Shown here piece after piece: positions 1-12,916 of a DNA stretch of 64,000 nt (positions are counted from its first letter, which is position 1; the number at the start of each line of letters is the position of its first letter). The notes beneath the pieces are model-generated. The model was not told where the DNA came from, ran no database searches, and saw nothing but the letters and a program-made list of their open reading frames with translations. Position numbers and translations under genes: made by a program. The stretch covers positions 124,001-188,000 of the forward strand of contig PTFA01000081.1 of NCBI GenBank assembly GCA_003342895.1, given 5' to 3'. Source of the stretch: Casuarius casuarius. Its lineage: Eukaryota > Chordata > Aves > Casuariiformes > Casuariidae.

Positions 1-2079
1 CAATCCCAAACCTGAGCAGCTTGGGAGCTTCATTGTATAATGCTCGACTGATACATTCTTAGCTGTTAGGCTTTCTAGTACATTGAAATAACTGCTTTGT
101 TATCTTGATTTTTCCTGTTGGTAGGATTGTGGTACGTACTTGCTCAAAGTTAGGTACATTTAGGTGCTTTGACAAACCAGAAACAAAAGAAGGAAAAAAA
201 TGTATGCGTTTCCCTCCCCTTTGCTTCCCCCACCTACATGTTTAATATTGTGGAAAGGAATATATTTTTAACCAAAATGAAGTATCATAGAGTCTTCACT
301 GTTTCTGTGGTGGTCAGCCACCAAGAATGGCTCGTAGTCACGATGTCGAGACATGGTACATCTGGTGATGCGTGTGGATATCATCATAGGAAAAGGTATT
401 GCTGATACAGATGGAATGTGCCACATTTAAAAGGAACAAGTTTGTTTTTCAGTCTGGAGGCAAATTCAGTCAAGAGAATATTCATTCTAATATTCTTCAG
501 AGAATAGCGTGTCTAAACCTGTATTTCAGATAGAAAAGAAATTACCGAGAACTGCTTGTCTTTTCAATGAAATTACCAATAAATTTAAGTGATAAAACTA
601 GTTAGTACATGCAGCCAGCAAAGACATAACGTTTTCTGCTTTAAGCAGTTTTCCTTTTCCTTACTTTCCTTACCCAACAGGAATATTATAAACATTTGAA
701 GCATCTTCAGAATTCCTGTTCTTGTTTAAAAATTCTTGAAGGTTGAAAACGTATTTCTGCTTTAAAGTTGAAGCAAATTTTTTATATAGGCTCATGGCAG
801 TCTATTTGGATAGCAAAATTTTATAGGTAGTGCTTTTTGGAACACGATAAAGTGGCATTGCTTTTTTCGGTATCTTTCCAGATGCTGTGTAAAGTAATAT
901 ACATAAATCTAACTATTACAGATTAACCTTCTTAGATGTCAGGTTGCGGCTTTTATTTATGTTTTCACTGATCAGATTAAAAATGCTGCAGACACAGGTT
1001 GTGTTGTTAATATTAAATTTTGTATTCCGGTCTATAATAAATGACTTTCCTCTGTGCATTGGAAAAACTGGTTAGTAGAGCTCAAAGAGAGTTTAATTAG
1101 TAGGCTGTTTGTGAGACAGAATAGGTATTCTGAGTCATTGTTCAGAATTACTGTGACATTTCTTAGTGTTGTGGTGGCTTTTTGTTTTCTGTTGTTTGAC
1201 AAAGTCTGTTTAGGTACAGGACCCTAAATGTTCCTGAATTAAATCATTTAATGACAAAATTACCAAGGCTTTTTAAATTTGCAGTCAGCCAGGTTTCAGA
1301 TATTCCTCCTGCAGCATATTATGTCCTATGTAATATTTTTGTTTTGCAAAACATTCTGGTTTTCTGCCAGCTTCATGTGCCTTTGCCATTTCCTTTAGAC
1401 TGAAAGTGTTACTGCCACTCTTTTCACGTAAGATGCTTCAAGGTTTGAGGATTCATCAGGCTTTCGTCTTTCAGCCGTGTCTTTCCTTTACTGATCCCTC
1501 TGCTTACATGGTTCCTCTGAATGAGAGAGCACGTTCTTGGCCTTCTAACAAAAATACCTCTCCTATAAACCAAGTTACTTTTTGTTAAGGCAGGAACCTA
1601 GATCAGCACATGGGCTCTGTTACTGTTCTCTCCTTCTGCCTTTCCTCTGCCCCTTATCCCCTCATGCACTGCCTTAGTCTGTTAGAGTAGTGGGCTTTTT
1701 GGAAACGTTGCCTCTGGATGCCTGAAGTCACTTTTTAGTGCAAAAGTGTGGTGCATTTGACCAAATTCTCTGCGCAGTACAGTATTTGATCTCTGTATTC
1801 TGAACTTACTGTCCACTTGGTTAAGGCCTCACCAGTGCAAAATGAGAATCAAGCTTGTTTTTTCCTTGCTGCTTTTTAGTTTCTGCTCTATTGTGCAATA
1901 TTATGTTTTTGAGTTGCTTTTCACTTTGGTGATTTAAAATTATTTGAGAATACCAGCTTTGGGAATGTGATGCAGGAGGGGAAGGCAGGTCTGCTGTAAT
2001 GAAGCATGTACCTCTTCCATAACCTACTGGTTCTCGCTGTGAAGTTCTTTTTCTCCTGGGTTTCAGGCTATATAATTTC

Positions 2080-2480
2080 TTCATCCTTTCTTAATTTTAT
2101 CCTCTCTTTTATGCATAACACTTAAGTAGCCCACTTCAGTATTTGCTCTCCAGTCATAGTGTTCACACATTTGAAATATCTTTTGGCTTTTGCATCTCGT
2201 TTTAGTCACTGTTTAACCAAGGGGTGGCATATTTTAATATCGGACACTTCTAATCTTGCCTCATAAGTCATTCTCAAGCCTCAAGTCATTTTTGATTACA
2301 TCAGCTACTTGAAATTTGCCTCCAGTCTGTCGCTTTCCTTCTCATATATTTATGATATATTTATTACTATAGCAGAGTATGGCCTTTATTTTTTTTATGT
2401 ACTGCTGGTCCAGCAGTGTTACGTCCTCTCTCCATGATGTGATGCAGCCTGTTTTAAGTGTAACACAACCTGTTTTAGAT
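2080..2480. repeat. Possible very old LINE-derived fragment
   Basis: A run such as 'cttgcctcataagtcattct' (2256-2275) followed by 'caagcctcaagtcatttttg' resembles, by memory, a segment shared by old amniote CR1-like LINEs. 'aaggcctcaccagtgcaaaa' at 1823-1842 fits a neighbouring part. No translated motif could be shown, so this is tentative. Confidence 0.35.
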
Positions 2481-3184
2481 GTGAAAGGCTTCCTACCGCG
2501 CATTGCACACTTCTATCTAGTGCATTGGCTTCTTTAATTCCTGTTGTATATTTTTTCCCCTACACTGCTGTTTCCCCTTTTTTTGTGTGTTATGTTTGTC
2601 ATTTTTCCTGGATGCGTTTGTATTCCCTGTTTCTTAGCCTGTATCTTTCTAATCTCTGTATTCCTTTGTTTAATTCTTCTCTTCTTCTGCTTTGGGTTTG
2701 CTGGTCTGGATAGACGATAAGTCATGGCTATTTCTTTTCCATTCATGCCTGTCTGCAGAACACTGGATTTTTATAGTACAGTTCCTGTTCTGTTCTGGGA
2801 CAAAGAGGGGAGGAGTGCAGCCTTGTTCTTCTCAGAACAGCTGCTAATTCAGAGGCTGCATGCCTCTTAAAGGGAGGGGGAGGAGAAGATGAAAAGAAGT
2901 GAAGCAGGAGATGTCAACTAGGGGAAAAAAAAATCCAAATATTTGCTCGGAAACTGAACTCCAGTTGTCTTATATGTCAGGAGCAATAGCTTCTAAAAAC
3001 ATACTTAATCAGTTGCTTGCAGTAGTATGAATGCACCCATGCTTAAAATCCAGTTTTACATTTAAAGAAACTTGAAAAGGAAGCAAGAACAACAAAAAAG
3101 AAAAATGAGGATAATATATTCTGCAGCATGAAATGTGCATGTTGTTTACAAGATATCTCCAGTCCAGCACAATGCTCAGAAGCA

Positions 3185-3412
3185 CTATGGTCCAATAATA
3201 AGGTTACTGGCTTAAGGTGGAGGAGATACAGTTTTAGTTTCCTGTTCTGATAATTATGTTACTTTGTCCAAGTTCACCCTGGAAATCTCAATCCATTTCA
3301 GTCTTTCTCCTTCAAAATAGGAATAAAAGTGCTTTCCTCAAAGTGGTGTTTGTGAGGAAAGGTGCATTCAAGAGATAAAATGCTTCTATGCTTCGGTAAT
3401 GGGAACCACAGA
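3185..3412 (+). mobile_element. MIR-like CORE-SINE, sense orientation
   Basis: The order matches a MIR: a decayed head, then 'tgttactttgtccaagttca' (like the CTGTGTGACCTTGGGCAAG core). It continues with 'ttcagtctttctccttcaaa' and 'ataggaataaaag' (like CAGTTTCCTCATCTGTAAAATGGGGATAA). After that comes a TTGTGAGGA-like block and 'gagataaaatgcttc'. The copy is heavily decayed and has no coding role. Confidence 0.6.
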
Positions 3413-6400
3413 AGACTCCAGCCAAGTCAGCAGCATCTGTCTCAAACTGACGCCTAAGCTTTGCATGCAGATTAGTCCAAGTGGTAAAGTACAGTAATTA
3501 CACAGTAGACTTTGTTAGAAGTCTGTATAGTATGCAGGTAAGACCAAAGTCTTATTTCAGATGAGAAACAGAACATTTCAAGCGCTGGAAACCTTGAAAA
3601 GCCTCTAAGGCACTATTTGCAGGAGTAGGCATATTTAATGCCACTGTCATGGTCAAGTTTAAAATGGAGTAACTGCATGTTTCGGAAACACCTCCTGAAA
3701 TGTCTGTCAGGTGCTTTAAGCTCAGGGTGTTATGGTCATTGTTTCGATTTCTTTTTTTTCCCGAGTAATGAAACTCCTTGGACTGAATGTATTTCAAGAG
3801 GAAGGAGAATCTGTGGGAGTGGGATTTTCGGAGGCTCTGCAGTGCTTGGACGGTGGCAGGCTCTGTCGAAGTGTGCTCCGTTTTGTTTATTTGTTTTCTA
3901 GATTGATGTGTGGGGCTACCTCAGAATAAAAAGCATTACCATGTCTAATTTTGAGGGATAGCAGCTAATGTCAATTGGTATTTAACTTCCCTGAGAACTG
4001 CCAGTGTTTCAGCATCTCTGAATATCAAGCCATTAAATTACATTATCTTGCATTAAGGGATTTGTCAAAAATACAAAGAGGAACAAAACTGATGCTGTTT
4101 TAATCTTCTCTGGCATAGCCTGTTGAAAACAGACTTTCTTACTTGGAAAAGCAATTCTTGAATGACCTTGCTTTTTCTGTTGTGGGGAGTTCGGGGTCAG
4201 AGGTTTAGGGGTTTTTTTGTTTTGATTTCGAGGTCACCATATTCAGGGCCTGGTGATTCCAAATAAAGACTAAGAGATCTGGAGATCAGTTATCTCACTA
4301 GTACTAAAGATTTGATTGCTTTAGGTATGTTTATAGGAATCTGTTTCACGTTTTGGGTGAAACTCTCTTTCTTCCCCCTTTATTCTCTAGGCTTGTTGTC
4401 ATGGTACCTAGGCACTTTCCATTCAGGTATTAAAATTGAGTGAGTAGCTGTCTGTGTGTCTGGTTCATTTTTCCTCTCTTAGCCTCTCCCTCAGGGAGAG
4501 TTTTATGTGGGATGTAGTACTCTGTTTGCAAGGGTTTCCTTTCGGGGATTTTCATCTTGTATCAGTGCATCTGTTGGAGCAGGCCTGGTGGAAAGCAGCC
4601 CCTTTCTCTTGGCTGGGAAGGTGTTAGGTCCTGAGACAGTGCATAGAGCTCCCGTGGGAGTTTGTCGGGCAACTCACTGCCTCCCCAAAAAGGCCCGTTG
4701 CCTGTGCACACAAGCCTTTATCAGGGTCTCCTTGGCATTGCCAGGATGAAGGCAGTGATAGGAATCATCTCCCTGCGAGATTTCTTATGGGGAGGGTCCC
4801 ACCTTTGCTGTCTGGGAGTCAGGGTGTCCATGTCTTCTGGGACAGAATTTGCTGAGGGCTCGTCTGCTCTGGGCAGGTTTTACGTCAGCGTATGCACTTT
4901 TACAGGTGCTCAAGCTTGATGTAGGCTTTGGGTGTGGAGCTCACACAGGGATATTCAGTTAGGTTTCATTTTGCTGACTTGTTAAGTGCATAAACTACCA
5001 GCAGGGTGGTTTTTTTTTTGGGGGGTGGGGGGGGTCTGTTGAAAGGTGTCCCTGTTTGAATCTGGAACCTAGCATTCCTCTCCAGTAGGATCTTCAGAAA
5101 AACGTTCTCCTACCAATACTTGAATTTTGCTGGTATCTGCTTTTAACCAGGAATTGAGTGTTGCTCCTTAACTGTAGGCGCTCTGCAACACCAAAGTGCA
5201 TTTTGGACACTGGAGGAGCGCTCGGATTGGGATGTCAGCCAATCGAAAATTACCTAGTTTCAGTCAAAACACAAACTATTTTACTCCTCAGCCCTATCTC
5301 ATTTTTTTTGCTTTGAGAAAGGCTACATATTTTTCCCCCAGATTCTTGCAAAAGTGACAGGTGTATTGTGATAGGAAAAAGATGTTTCCTCGTTCACTGC
5401 TCATGCACAAAATTTCTTGAATAAATTCAAGTTGGTACAAATATAAAGTGTTTGTATTTATTTTAAATAAACTGTAGACTAGATGGATGCTGTGATAAAG
5501 AGCTGCCCTAAGCACAGAAGTTACCTTCATGCTCAGATTATAAAGAGATAAAGGGATGGAAAATGAATGCGAATGATGTTAATGTTTCAAAAAGCATCAG
5601 ATAGGATTTGAGTTGGACTGAGCCATCTATGATTAGGTCTCATTTTCCTGTGGTCTGAATTTTCTCTCCATGGTTTATCTCCTTTTTAAGGTAGACAGCT
5701 TTATTGGTTGGTAACTGTCATAGAAACCAAAAAAAAAAAAGTGAAGTAGGCAATTCACTTGACCCTCTTTGTACGTTTTGAATGCATCTTCTCAATGATG
5801 TTTATATAACCTTCTCCGAAAGCCTATACTCCATATGGCTTTTCATATGAGTTGCAGTCAATCTTTGTCCTTCCAGGAATGTGTGTTTTTTTTAAAACAC
5901 TTTTGAAATGGTTTGGAGGCTTACAAGGTTGTGTTCTGAAACAGGACTACCAACCGCAGTAGGACTTAACCCAAATGTAATTAAGTCTCTTATGTTACTG
6001 TTATTTAGAAGATGGAGAGAACGATGACTCTTTCTTAGGGCCCATGTCTTTTTTGCGTGCTTGTTTTCTTGGCAGATTTCCTTAGGTGGTATTTATTAGG
6101 AACATCCCCAATTCATGAGAATTACTTTTGGGGAAAGCTCAAGAGTGTGTGCACGTGTGTGTGTTTCTGCTTCAAAGTCCCAAGTGCATAGTGGAAGTTG
6201 AGCTCAACTATTTTGGTAGAGAAAAGTTCAGTCTGGGAGAGTCTTCCCTGGATGTTCGCTCAGGTTTGGAGTGGGCAGAAGTTTGAGCTGGGAGAGGCAG
6301 GGAAATCGCGGTGAGCATTATTTTGTCTTTTGGTTCCAAACCCAGTGCGACTGAAGGCTGTTATGATCTGACGGCTTCTGCATGGCTAATACGAGATGAG

Positions 6401-7254
6401 CTGTCAGACTTGGCCTAGTTTTGAAAGGCAGATATTGTGTCGCAAAGAAAAGCATCGGTGCTCAGTGGCATTCATGTAATGGTTGTCAAACGGGCAACTT
6501 TAATTAGTTTTTACATTTGGGCAACAGATGACAAAACCGTGATTTAAGGAAGTTAGCATTGCTGCTGGCCCATTCCACACTTGTTTTCATAAATAAGTGT
6601 TTATAGTGACAACCATAGTCTTCTAACATGACTGCCAGTGTGATTTATTTTAAGAACAAATATAAAAACATCTTTTTTATCTTAGTATTCATCTGCTCAA
6701 AGGTGAGCAAGTCGGAAGAAAGTCCGACTCTTTTACATGTTACTTTTAGAAGAGTATCCAGCAATAGGAAGGCTTTAGACTTGTCTGAGAAGGTAGGGTT
6801 TGTTTTTACTTTCTTTGCGGGAACGATTGCATTAGAAGCTCTATGGAGAACAACCAGCAGGAACAGCTTATTCGTAGAGTTTCAAGATAGAAGAGACTGT
6901 TGTGCAATTAACACAGTTAACCAGAAACTTTCCTGAATTAATTCTTGCTTGAGCTAGAGCATAGCTTTCAGAAAAAATCTGAACTTTGTTTCAGAATTTC
7001 TCGTGGTGAAAGAGCTGACACAGTGCTTGGTAGGTGGTTAATGTAATGTGTTACCTTCAATGTTCAAAAACAGAACAAATACCTTCCCCAGAAAAACATC
7101 ATTTGCTTTACTTCTAGTCTAGTTCAACTGCCGAGCGATGGAACATGGACATGTAACTGTACCCTTATTCTGCTGGAAAAAAATTGTGCTTCTGTTGAGT
7201 GTTAATGTAGTACTGTGGAGGTACCTTTAACCTTTTGTGTTCAGGTAAATAGTT

Positions 7255-8990
7255 TGATCCTAATCACCTTTCAACTGAAGGCATGTTTTTCAATCCCTTA
7301 GTCATTCTCATGACTCTTCTCTTCACCATCTTGAAGGCGTCAGGATTTTTCCTGAAATACGTACACCAGACCTGGGTATGGTGCTTCAGTAGCTAAGCAC
7401 ACTGCCAAAACCAGAAGCAAAGATTTTCTGCCTCTTTTCAAGTGTGTGGGTTTCATGCCAGGAAGGATCGTTCTAACCCTTTTGCTAGCGCTGCAAGCCG
7501 AGATGCGGTTGACTATCTGCCACTTCTCATTTCCCGTGTAGGATCCCCATTTGGAAAGTATGCCAGGATTCTTGGTTTGTAGGGAAATACTCTTGGGTTT
7601 TTGAAGCAGTTTACTGAGGAGTTTAGATCGCTCTGTATCCTTGCTCTGTCCTCTTTGCTGATTTGCTCTCGTGCAGTCTTTGTGCTGTCTGCAGTCTTCG
7701 TGACTGCGGAGTTTGGTTTTTTCCACCCATTGATAGAAAATGTTAAACAGCTTAAGATTAAACAGCTTAGGGCCAAGAGCTGTTTCCTAAGAGAGACCAG
7801 TAGGAAAACGTCTTTCTGATGATTTCCTGTTCACGTTTCCAGTTTGAGATCTGTCAGCCAATTTTTAATCCATTTAATGTGTACCATGTTAATTTTGTTT
7901 TGGTCTATTAATAAGCAGTACCAAGTAAAGTGCTTTATAGAAGACTAAGTATATCAATGCTATTACATCGATACTCTTAAAATTTATAAGTCAAACTTGT
8001 AATCTCATCAAGAAGGCTGTCAGTTTAGTTTGACAGAATCTGTTTTCCTTAGACCTAATTTGACCGATACCGGTTTTATTACTCTTCTCTAATTCCTTAT
8101 TATTAAAGTCCAGTTATCGAATATTCTGTAATTTTGCCTTGCTCAGCATTAGATTGATGGACCTGTAATTACTTGGGTCATCCAGTCCTCCCTCTTCAAA
8201 TTTCAGTGCAAAATTGTCTTTCATCCAGGTTCCTGGAATCTGTTCAGTGTTTTAAGAATTATCAAAAATCGCAAGAGCGCCATTTGCCTGTCACTTTGAA
8301 AGCTGTTGTGTGCAAGTAACCCAGATCTAACTTAAACATGTACAATTTTAGGAGCTGCTATTTAAAATCCACCTAAGTTACTAGTTAGTACTGCATCTAG
8401 CTGGTTTAGGTATATATAACGCATCTGTTTTCTCTGCATTGTTACTGTTATTGCCGCCCACTAATGAATCAGCATGAACGTTAAGGTATCTTTTCCATAG
8501 TCTAAAAAAATTCTTTGTTATCCTGACCTTTACTAGCCAGAGATTTCTCTGGTTTTCATTTCTCTCATTAACTCGATGTGATTTTTCTCTCTTAGCTTAT
8601 ATTGGCTTCTGTCTGTTTCTCCTTTAATCTCTTGTAATTTATCTGTGGAATTGGCTTAAGCAGACTGGCTTATAGAGGCACATACAGATTTTTAACTGGC
8701 ATGGCCTTTTTCATAGTTGTAGGTTTTTAGGTGTATGGTTAGATGTTATTAAACGGGATATACTTATTATTGTACAGTCCTTCTCTCAGGTCATTTTAAT
8801 CTCCGTGGTTTTCAGGTCTCTGAAATGGAGCCTTCTAAAGTGCAAAGTACATACATTAGCTTGCAGTTTGTTTTGCATGCATGTTTTTAAATCTGTCAAG
8901 TCATGATCATTTTTACCCCTGTTATTGCTAACTTCAGACCTATTCTTTACCAGATCATAGGAGGTCTTCTACTGACTTTCCTCAGGTCAA
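7255..8990 (-). mobile_element. Decayed CR1/L3-type LINE with reverse-transcriptase remnants
   Basis: Translating the minus strand in shifting frames gives successive pieces of a non-LTR reverse transcriptase: WIKNWLTD near 7870, ALGPKLFN...NIF near 7735-7775, EDRARIQSDLN near 7630-7665, and TEAPYPGLVYVFQEKS near 7350-7400. KRRVMRMTKGLKNM follows near 7275-7330. These line up in the right order with the family patterns WIKNWLTDR, VLGPxLFNIFIND, EDxxxIQSDLD, TALVRPHLEYCVQFW and VQRRATRMIRGLE. Many stops and frameshifts show it is dead. A 15-bp tandem duplication (7743-7757 and 7758-7772) interrupts the LFNIF motif. It lies antisense to ELAVL4. Confidence 0.85.
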
Positions 8991-9029
8991 GTGAAAAATT
9001 CTGTAAGAGCCACAGTAATAGTGATATAA

Positions 9030-9304
9030 AAAGGTGTTGTTTTAGGATCATGTAGAAATATATTCTGCTTGTCCTACTGAATCACAGCGTGCAATGAAGC
9101 AGTGGATTCCAAGTCACAGAAAATATTTACTATTTACGGTCTTGCTCCTGGGAAGTGTAGCATGGGAATGAACTTCAGTGTCTGTGTGGCATCCCACTGA
9201 GAGGTCCAGCTGCTTGCTTCGTGTTGCCAGATTGCGTCCTAAGAAATGTTACTCTTCTTGAGTACATGCAATAAAAGTACATAATTAAAAAAAAAAAAAA
9301 AAAA
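9030..9304 (+). repeat. A-tailed sequence with AATAAA, possible retroposed transcript end
   Basis: AATAAA at 9270-9275 is followed after 11 nt by 18 consecutive A residues (9287-9304), the layout of a reverse-transcribed mRNA 3' end. The upstream 250 bp has no ORF and I do not recognise a parent. I saw no clear target-site duplication, so the left limit is arbitrary. Confidence 0.35.
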
Positions 9305-10504
9305 GTTCATATTGCTCCACCAGGTTCTGGAACAAATCTTTCTTTTCTTTCTCTCCCAGTAACAATTTTTAGTTCTTTCATATCTGTAGTCTGCTTTTTG
9401 TCTGACATAAGGTGTATTGCTCTTGAGGGTAATTTGAAAGTAGTATTTTTAGCTGGATATATCCTTTTTTGTTTGTTTCTTAGCTGTAAATGTTTAGTAC
9501 ACTAAAACTTTATGATGTCTGCCAGCAGTCATAAAGCTTTTCACAAAATGATTTTTTCTGGGTTTATTTTCTTTTGAATTTTTTCAGATATTAGAGAGAG
9601 GGGGTTTGTTCTTCATTTCGTGATGGTGTTTTGGGGAGATGCTGTTCATAGGTGAACACTTAAAAATACAAAATGAACCAAAAAAGAAAGGTATTTCTGA
9701 AATGGCATACTTTTAACTGGAAGAAATGTCTCCCTTCAGCATCACTAATATACAGTGAAGAATATGGCAGAATACAGCAAATAGGAATTTGCTAATTGAA
9801 ACAACTGCACCAACATTTCAGTGGGCTGCAGAGGTGGTGGGGTTTTGTTTTGTTTTTTTTATGATGAATGTTACAGCTTTTTTGAATTAATAGAATTTCA
9901 GCATTCAGAATGCTGAGTAGACCAACCCTAACTTTTTGAAGTGATAAATTGTGTACTGTGAGAATATAATGCAGAAAATATAGCAACTACTGTGCTTGGT
10001 ACAAAATCACAACCAATAGTATATGAATAGCAAACCTTATTCTAATAAAAGTTTTGTATATTTTGATATTCAAGAATATATGCTAGTGAGAGGAAATCAT
10101 ATCTCTATTTATCTATTATTCTAAGCAAAACTTTATGGCAGTGTAATTGTTTGCTTTAAGCCAAGTTCTGCAGGCATGCATACAAATGACTTTGTTCGTT
10201 TTGCTACCCTCTATCCTCCACCTTGGAGAACATATTTATATTTCCAGTTGGTAATGAAGATTAGAGATGGTGATATCTAAGTAACTTCAATAATGCTACT
10301 AGAGAACTCCAAGGAAAGGAGTGAATGATCTGTGAAATTTTTGCATCTTTTTTTTTTTATTGTATTGTCATTATTTCCCTTCCCTGTAGTTTCTGTTATC
10401 TGTAAGGTTTTTTTAATCTATAGTCTCTTACTTGCAGTAGTATTTACAGAAGTGGGAATGTTCCTGTGAGAGATTATTAAAAATCATTTTATATAGTTTA
10501 GAAG

Positions 10505-10830
10505 CTGGTCATGCCGTGCACCTCGGTGGTAGCAGTGATCAGGACATTTAGCTCATGTTCAGGCAGGCTGATGCAAGTCCCAGGGCCTTGAGCTAGCTCC
10601 TCGTGTTAGCTATGCATCTCTGAAGGCCGATGGGCAACTAATGGGAAAGGTAGGCACATAAACTTGAGTTGTCCAAGCCCTGATGTCTGCGTCTCCGTTA
10701 CTCTTCCATAAAATGAGATTAGCTCCCTAGAGAGTGGTTTTCTTCTTCCTAAGAATGTTGAGAATTAAATATATTCAGGATTTGATGTGTTCAGATGCAC
10801 CATAATCAGGGCATATGAAGTGTCTTAAGT
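10505..10830 (+). mobile_element. tRNA-derived SINE (MIR or related), near full length
   Basis: TGGTAGCAGTGATCAGGAC (about 10527-10545) resembles a pol III A box and GATGCAAGTCC (10570-10580) a B box, at tRNA-like spacing. Downstream, 'cttccataaaatgagattag' (10704-10723) matches the SINE segment CATCTGTAAAATGGGGAT. 'gaatgttgagaattaaatat' (10753-10772) matches GTTGTGAGGATTAAAT. The copy is old and decayed. Confidence 0.55.
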
Positions 10831-12664
10831 AAGCAAGGACATGAGGAAGGCACAGTATGAAAAGCATCCTTACAATATTTCTGCTGCTGGCTTCTTGCTC
10901 AGTCAGACTTTAATCCTTTCCTGGCCATGTCACGTAACTTGGGTAAGGATATTTTTGTTGCAGTCAAGCTCTCCAGGAAGAATGGGTATGTTACACTTTT
11001 TTTCTCAAGTTAAATTGATTGGAGGGAATTGCTCTCAGGATGTATTTTAGTTTAAAACAGCCATTTCTTATCCATCATCCTGCATGTGGGCATTTCAGGA
11101 ATGAAATACAGTGTTTCCATGGATTTTTAAGGTATTCCATAACATAGTTAGCAGCTTTTAGTGTTTTGATCTCACTTTGTAAGACAGAAGCACCTCCAGT
11201 ATTTGTGTTTCAGCATACACTGTGCTTCTGGTGGTGTCTGATTTTTGAGAAAAACAGAGGCTTTCTTGTAGTCCGGGAGAGAGAGAACCAAAGCTCTGTG
11301 CTTCAGTGGCAGAGTCTGTGCCTCCAAGGTGCATCCAGGCACTTTGTAGGCAGCTGCTTTCACAACCTGCACTTTCTCCGTGCGAGAAGGAGCTGGGTTG
11401 CTGCTCAGCACTACTGCAGGTAGACGGAAATCTTCTGGCAAGCCACTTTCACGAGTGTTTCTGTTCTCCTTGGGAGGGTTTTTCACGTGTTGTCTTTCTC
11501 CATTGCCTGTGAGCAGAATCACTTAGATCCCTGCGTACAGCAGAGCCCAGGGGCAGGTCATATTTTTCCCAGGTATTCTCCAGACGCACTGTAGAAGTGT
11601 ATGAGAAATGGGGTAGCTGCAACACAGAAACGGTTGCCTGCCTCCTTGGACTTTGCTTGGTTTTGAAATCTAGTTATCTGTGTTTATATGCTCTTAAGTA
11701 TATGTGCCTGAAGAAAAAACATAAGAGTGACTGTCTTTTCCAAATGTCCAGAATATCCTCAATAGGATACGTAAGATGAGGGAATTTGGAAATTTTGTCT
11801 TTCAGGTTGATCTTGCAAAATTGGAACTTGGGAATCAGGGGATGGCATCTTTTTGATACAGTTTTTCATCGTCCCTTGCAAGCATGCAGCTTTGTCCCTA
11901 CCCTGTGTGAGTGTGTATCTCCCATGCTGACAGCACGGCCTCGCCAGCTCTGTGTTGCTCGCCCGAGTTATTAACCGGGTCTTCTCTTTCTGCTACATGC
12001 ATAAACACAGATATTGCTGGTAAAACAGAAGCCGTTGAAATGATTTGGGCTGCTAAAGTGGGCTCCCGCCACCCCGTGCACAGCAGCAGTTGTTGTACTG
12101 TTTCTGTTTTGCCGTCATCACCAATACACTGAGATAATGCAATTTCTTACCCTAGTGCAAACACAATTTCTCATCCTGGTGCAGTTTGATCCGTCCTTCC
12201 CCTTCCTGTTTACCAGCTGCACACTGAACAATAAAACGATAGGAAATGGGGTTTGCGAACTTCTCAATCAGCTGCTTTAAGGCTAATGTTATAGCACTGT
12301 TTCCTAATTTTCACATTTTTAAAACCTGTAATGTTATTTATAAACAGTAGCAAAATTATGTGTGTGTTCTTCTTATCCTGTTTAAGTGGTCACCTCGTTC
12401 TTGTTCCAGCCAGTCAACCGGTTGCATTTATTATGAACTCGGCACCAAACTCTCTATAATTCTGCTGATGTCAGCCCTTGGGTTGACACTTTTTGGTAAA
12501 CTCTTGGAGAAGAGTGGGCTGAGGGGTAGCGGAGGGGTTTGCTTTTCATTGTTAAGTAGGAACTTCAGAGCAATTGTTTAAAATTTGCATGTTGGCTTCT
12601 GCTGTATTAAGGAGATAATGGAGTGGTGAAGAATGGCATAGAGAGTATAGGTGAAAGCAGGTGA

Positions 12665-12916
<252 letters not shown>

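Noticed and set aside
7340..7776. Minus-strand ORFs of 87 and 128 codons
   Set aside because: They are pieces of the decayed LINE reverse transcriptase in different frames, not separate genes.
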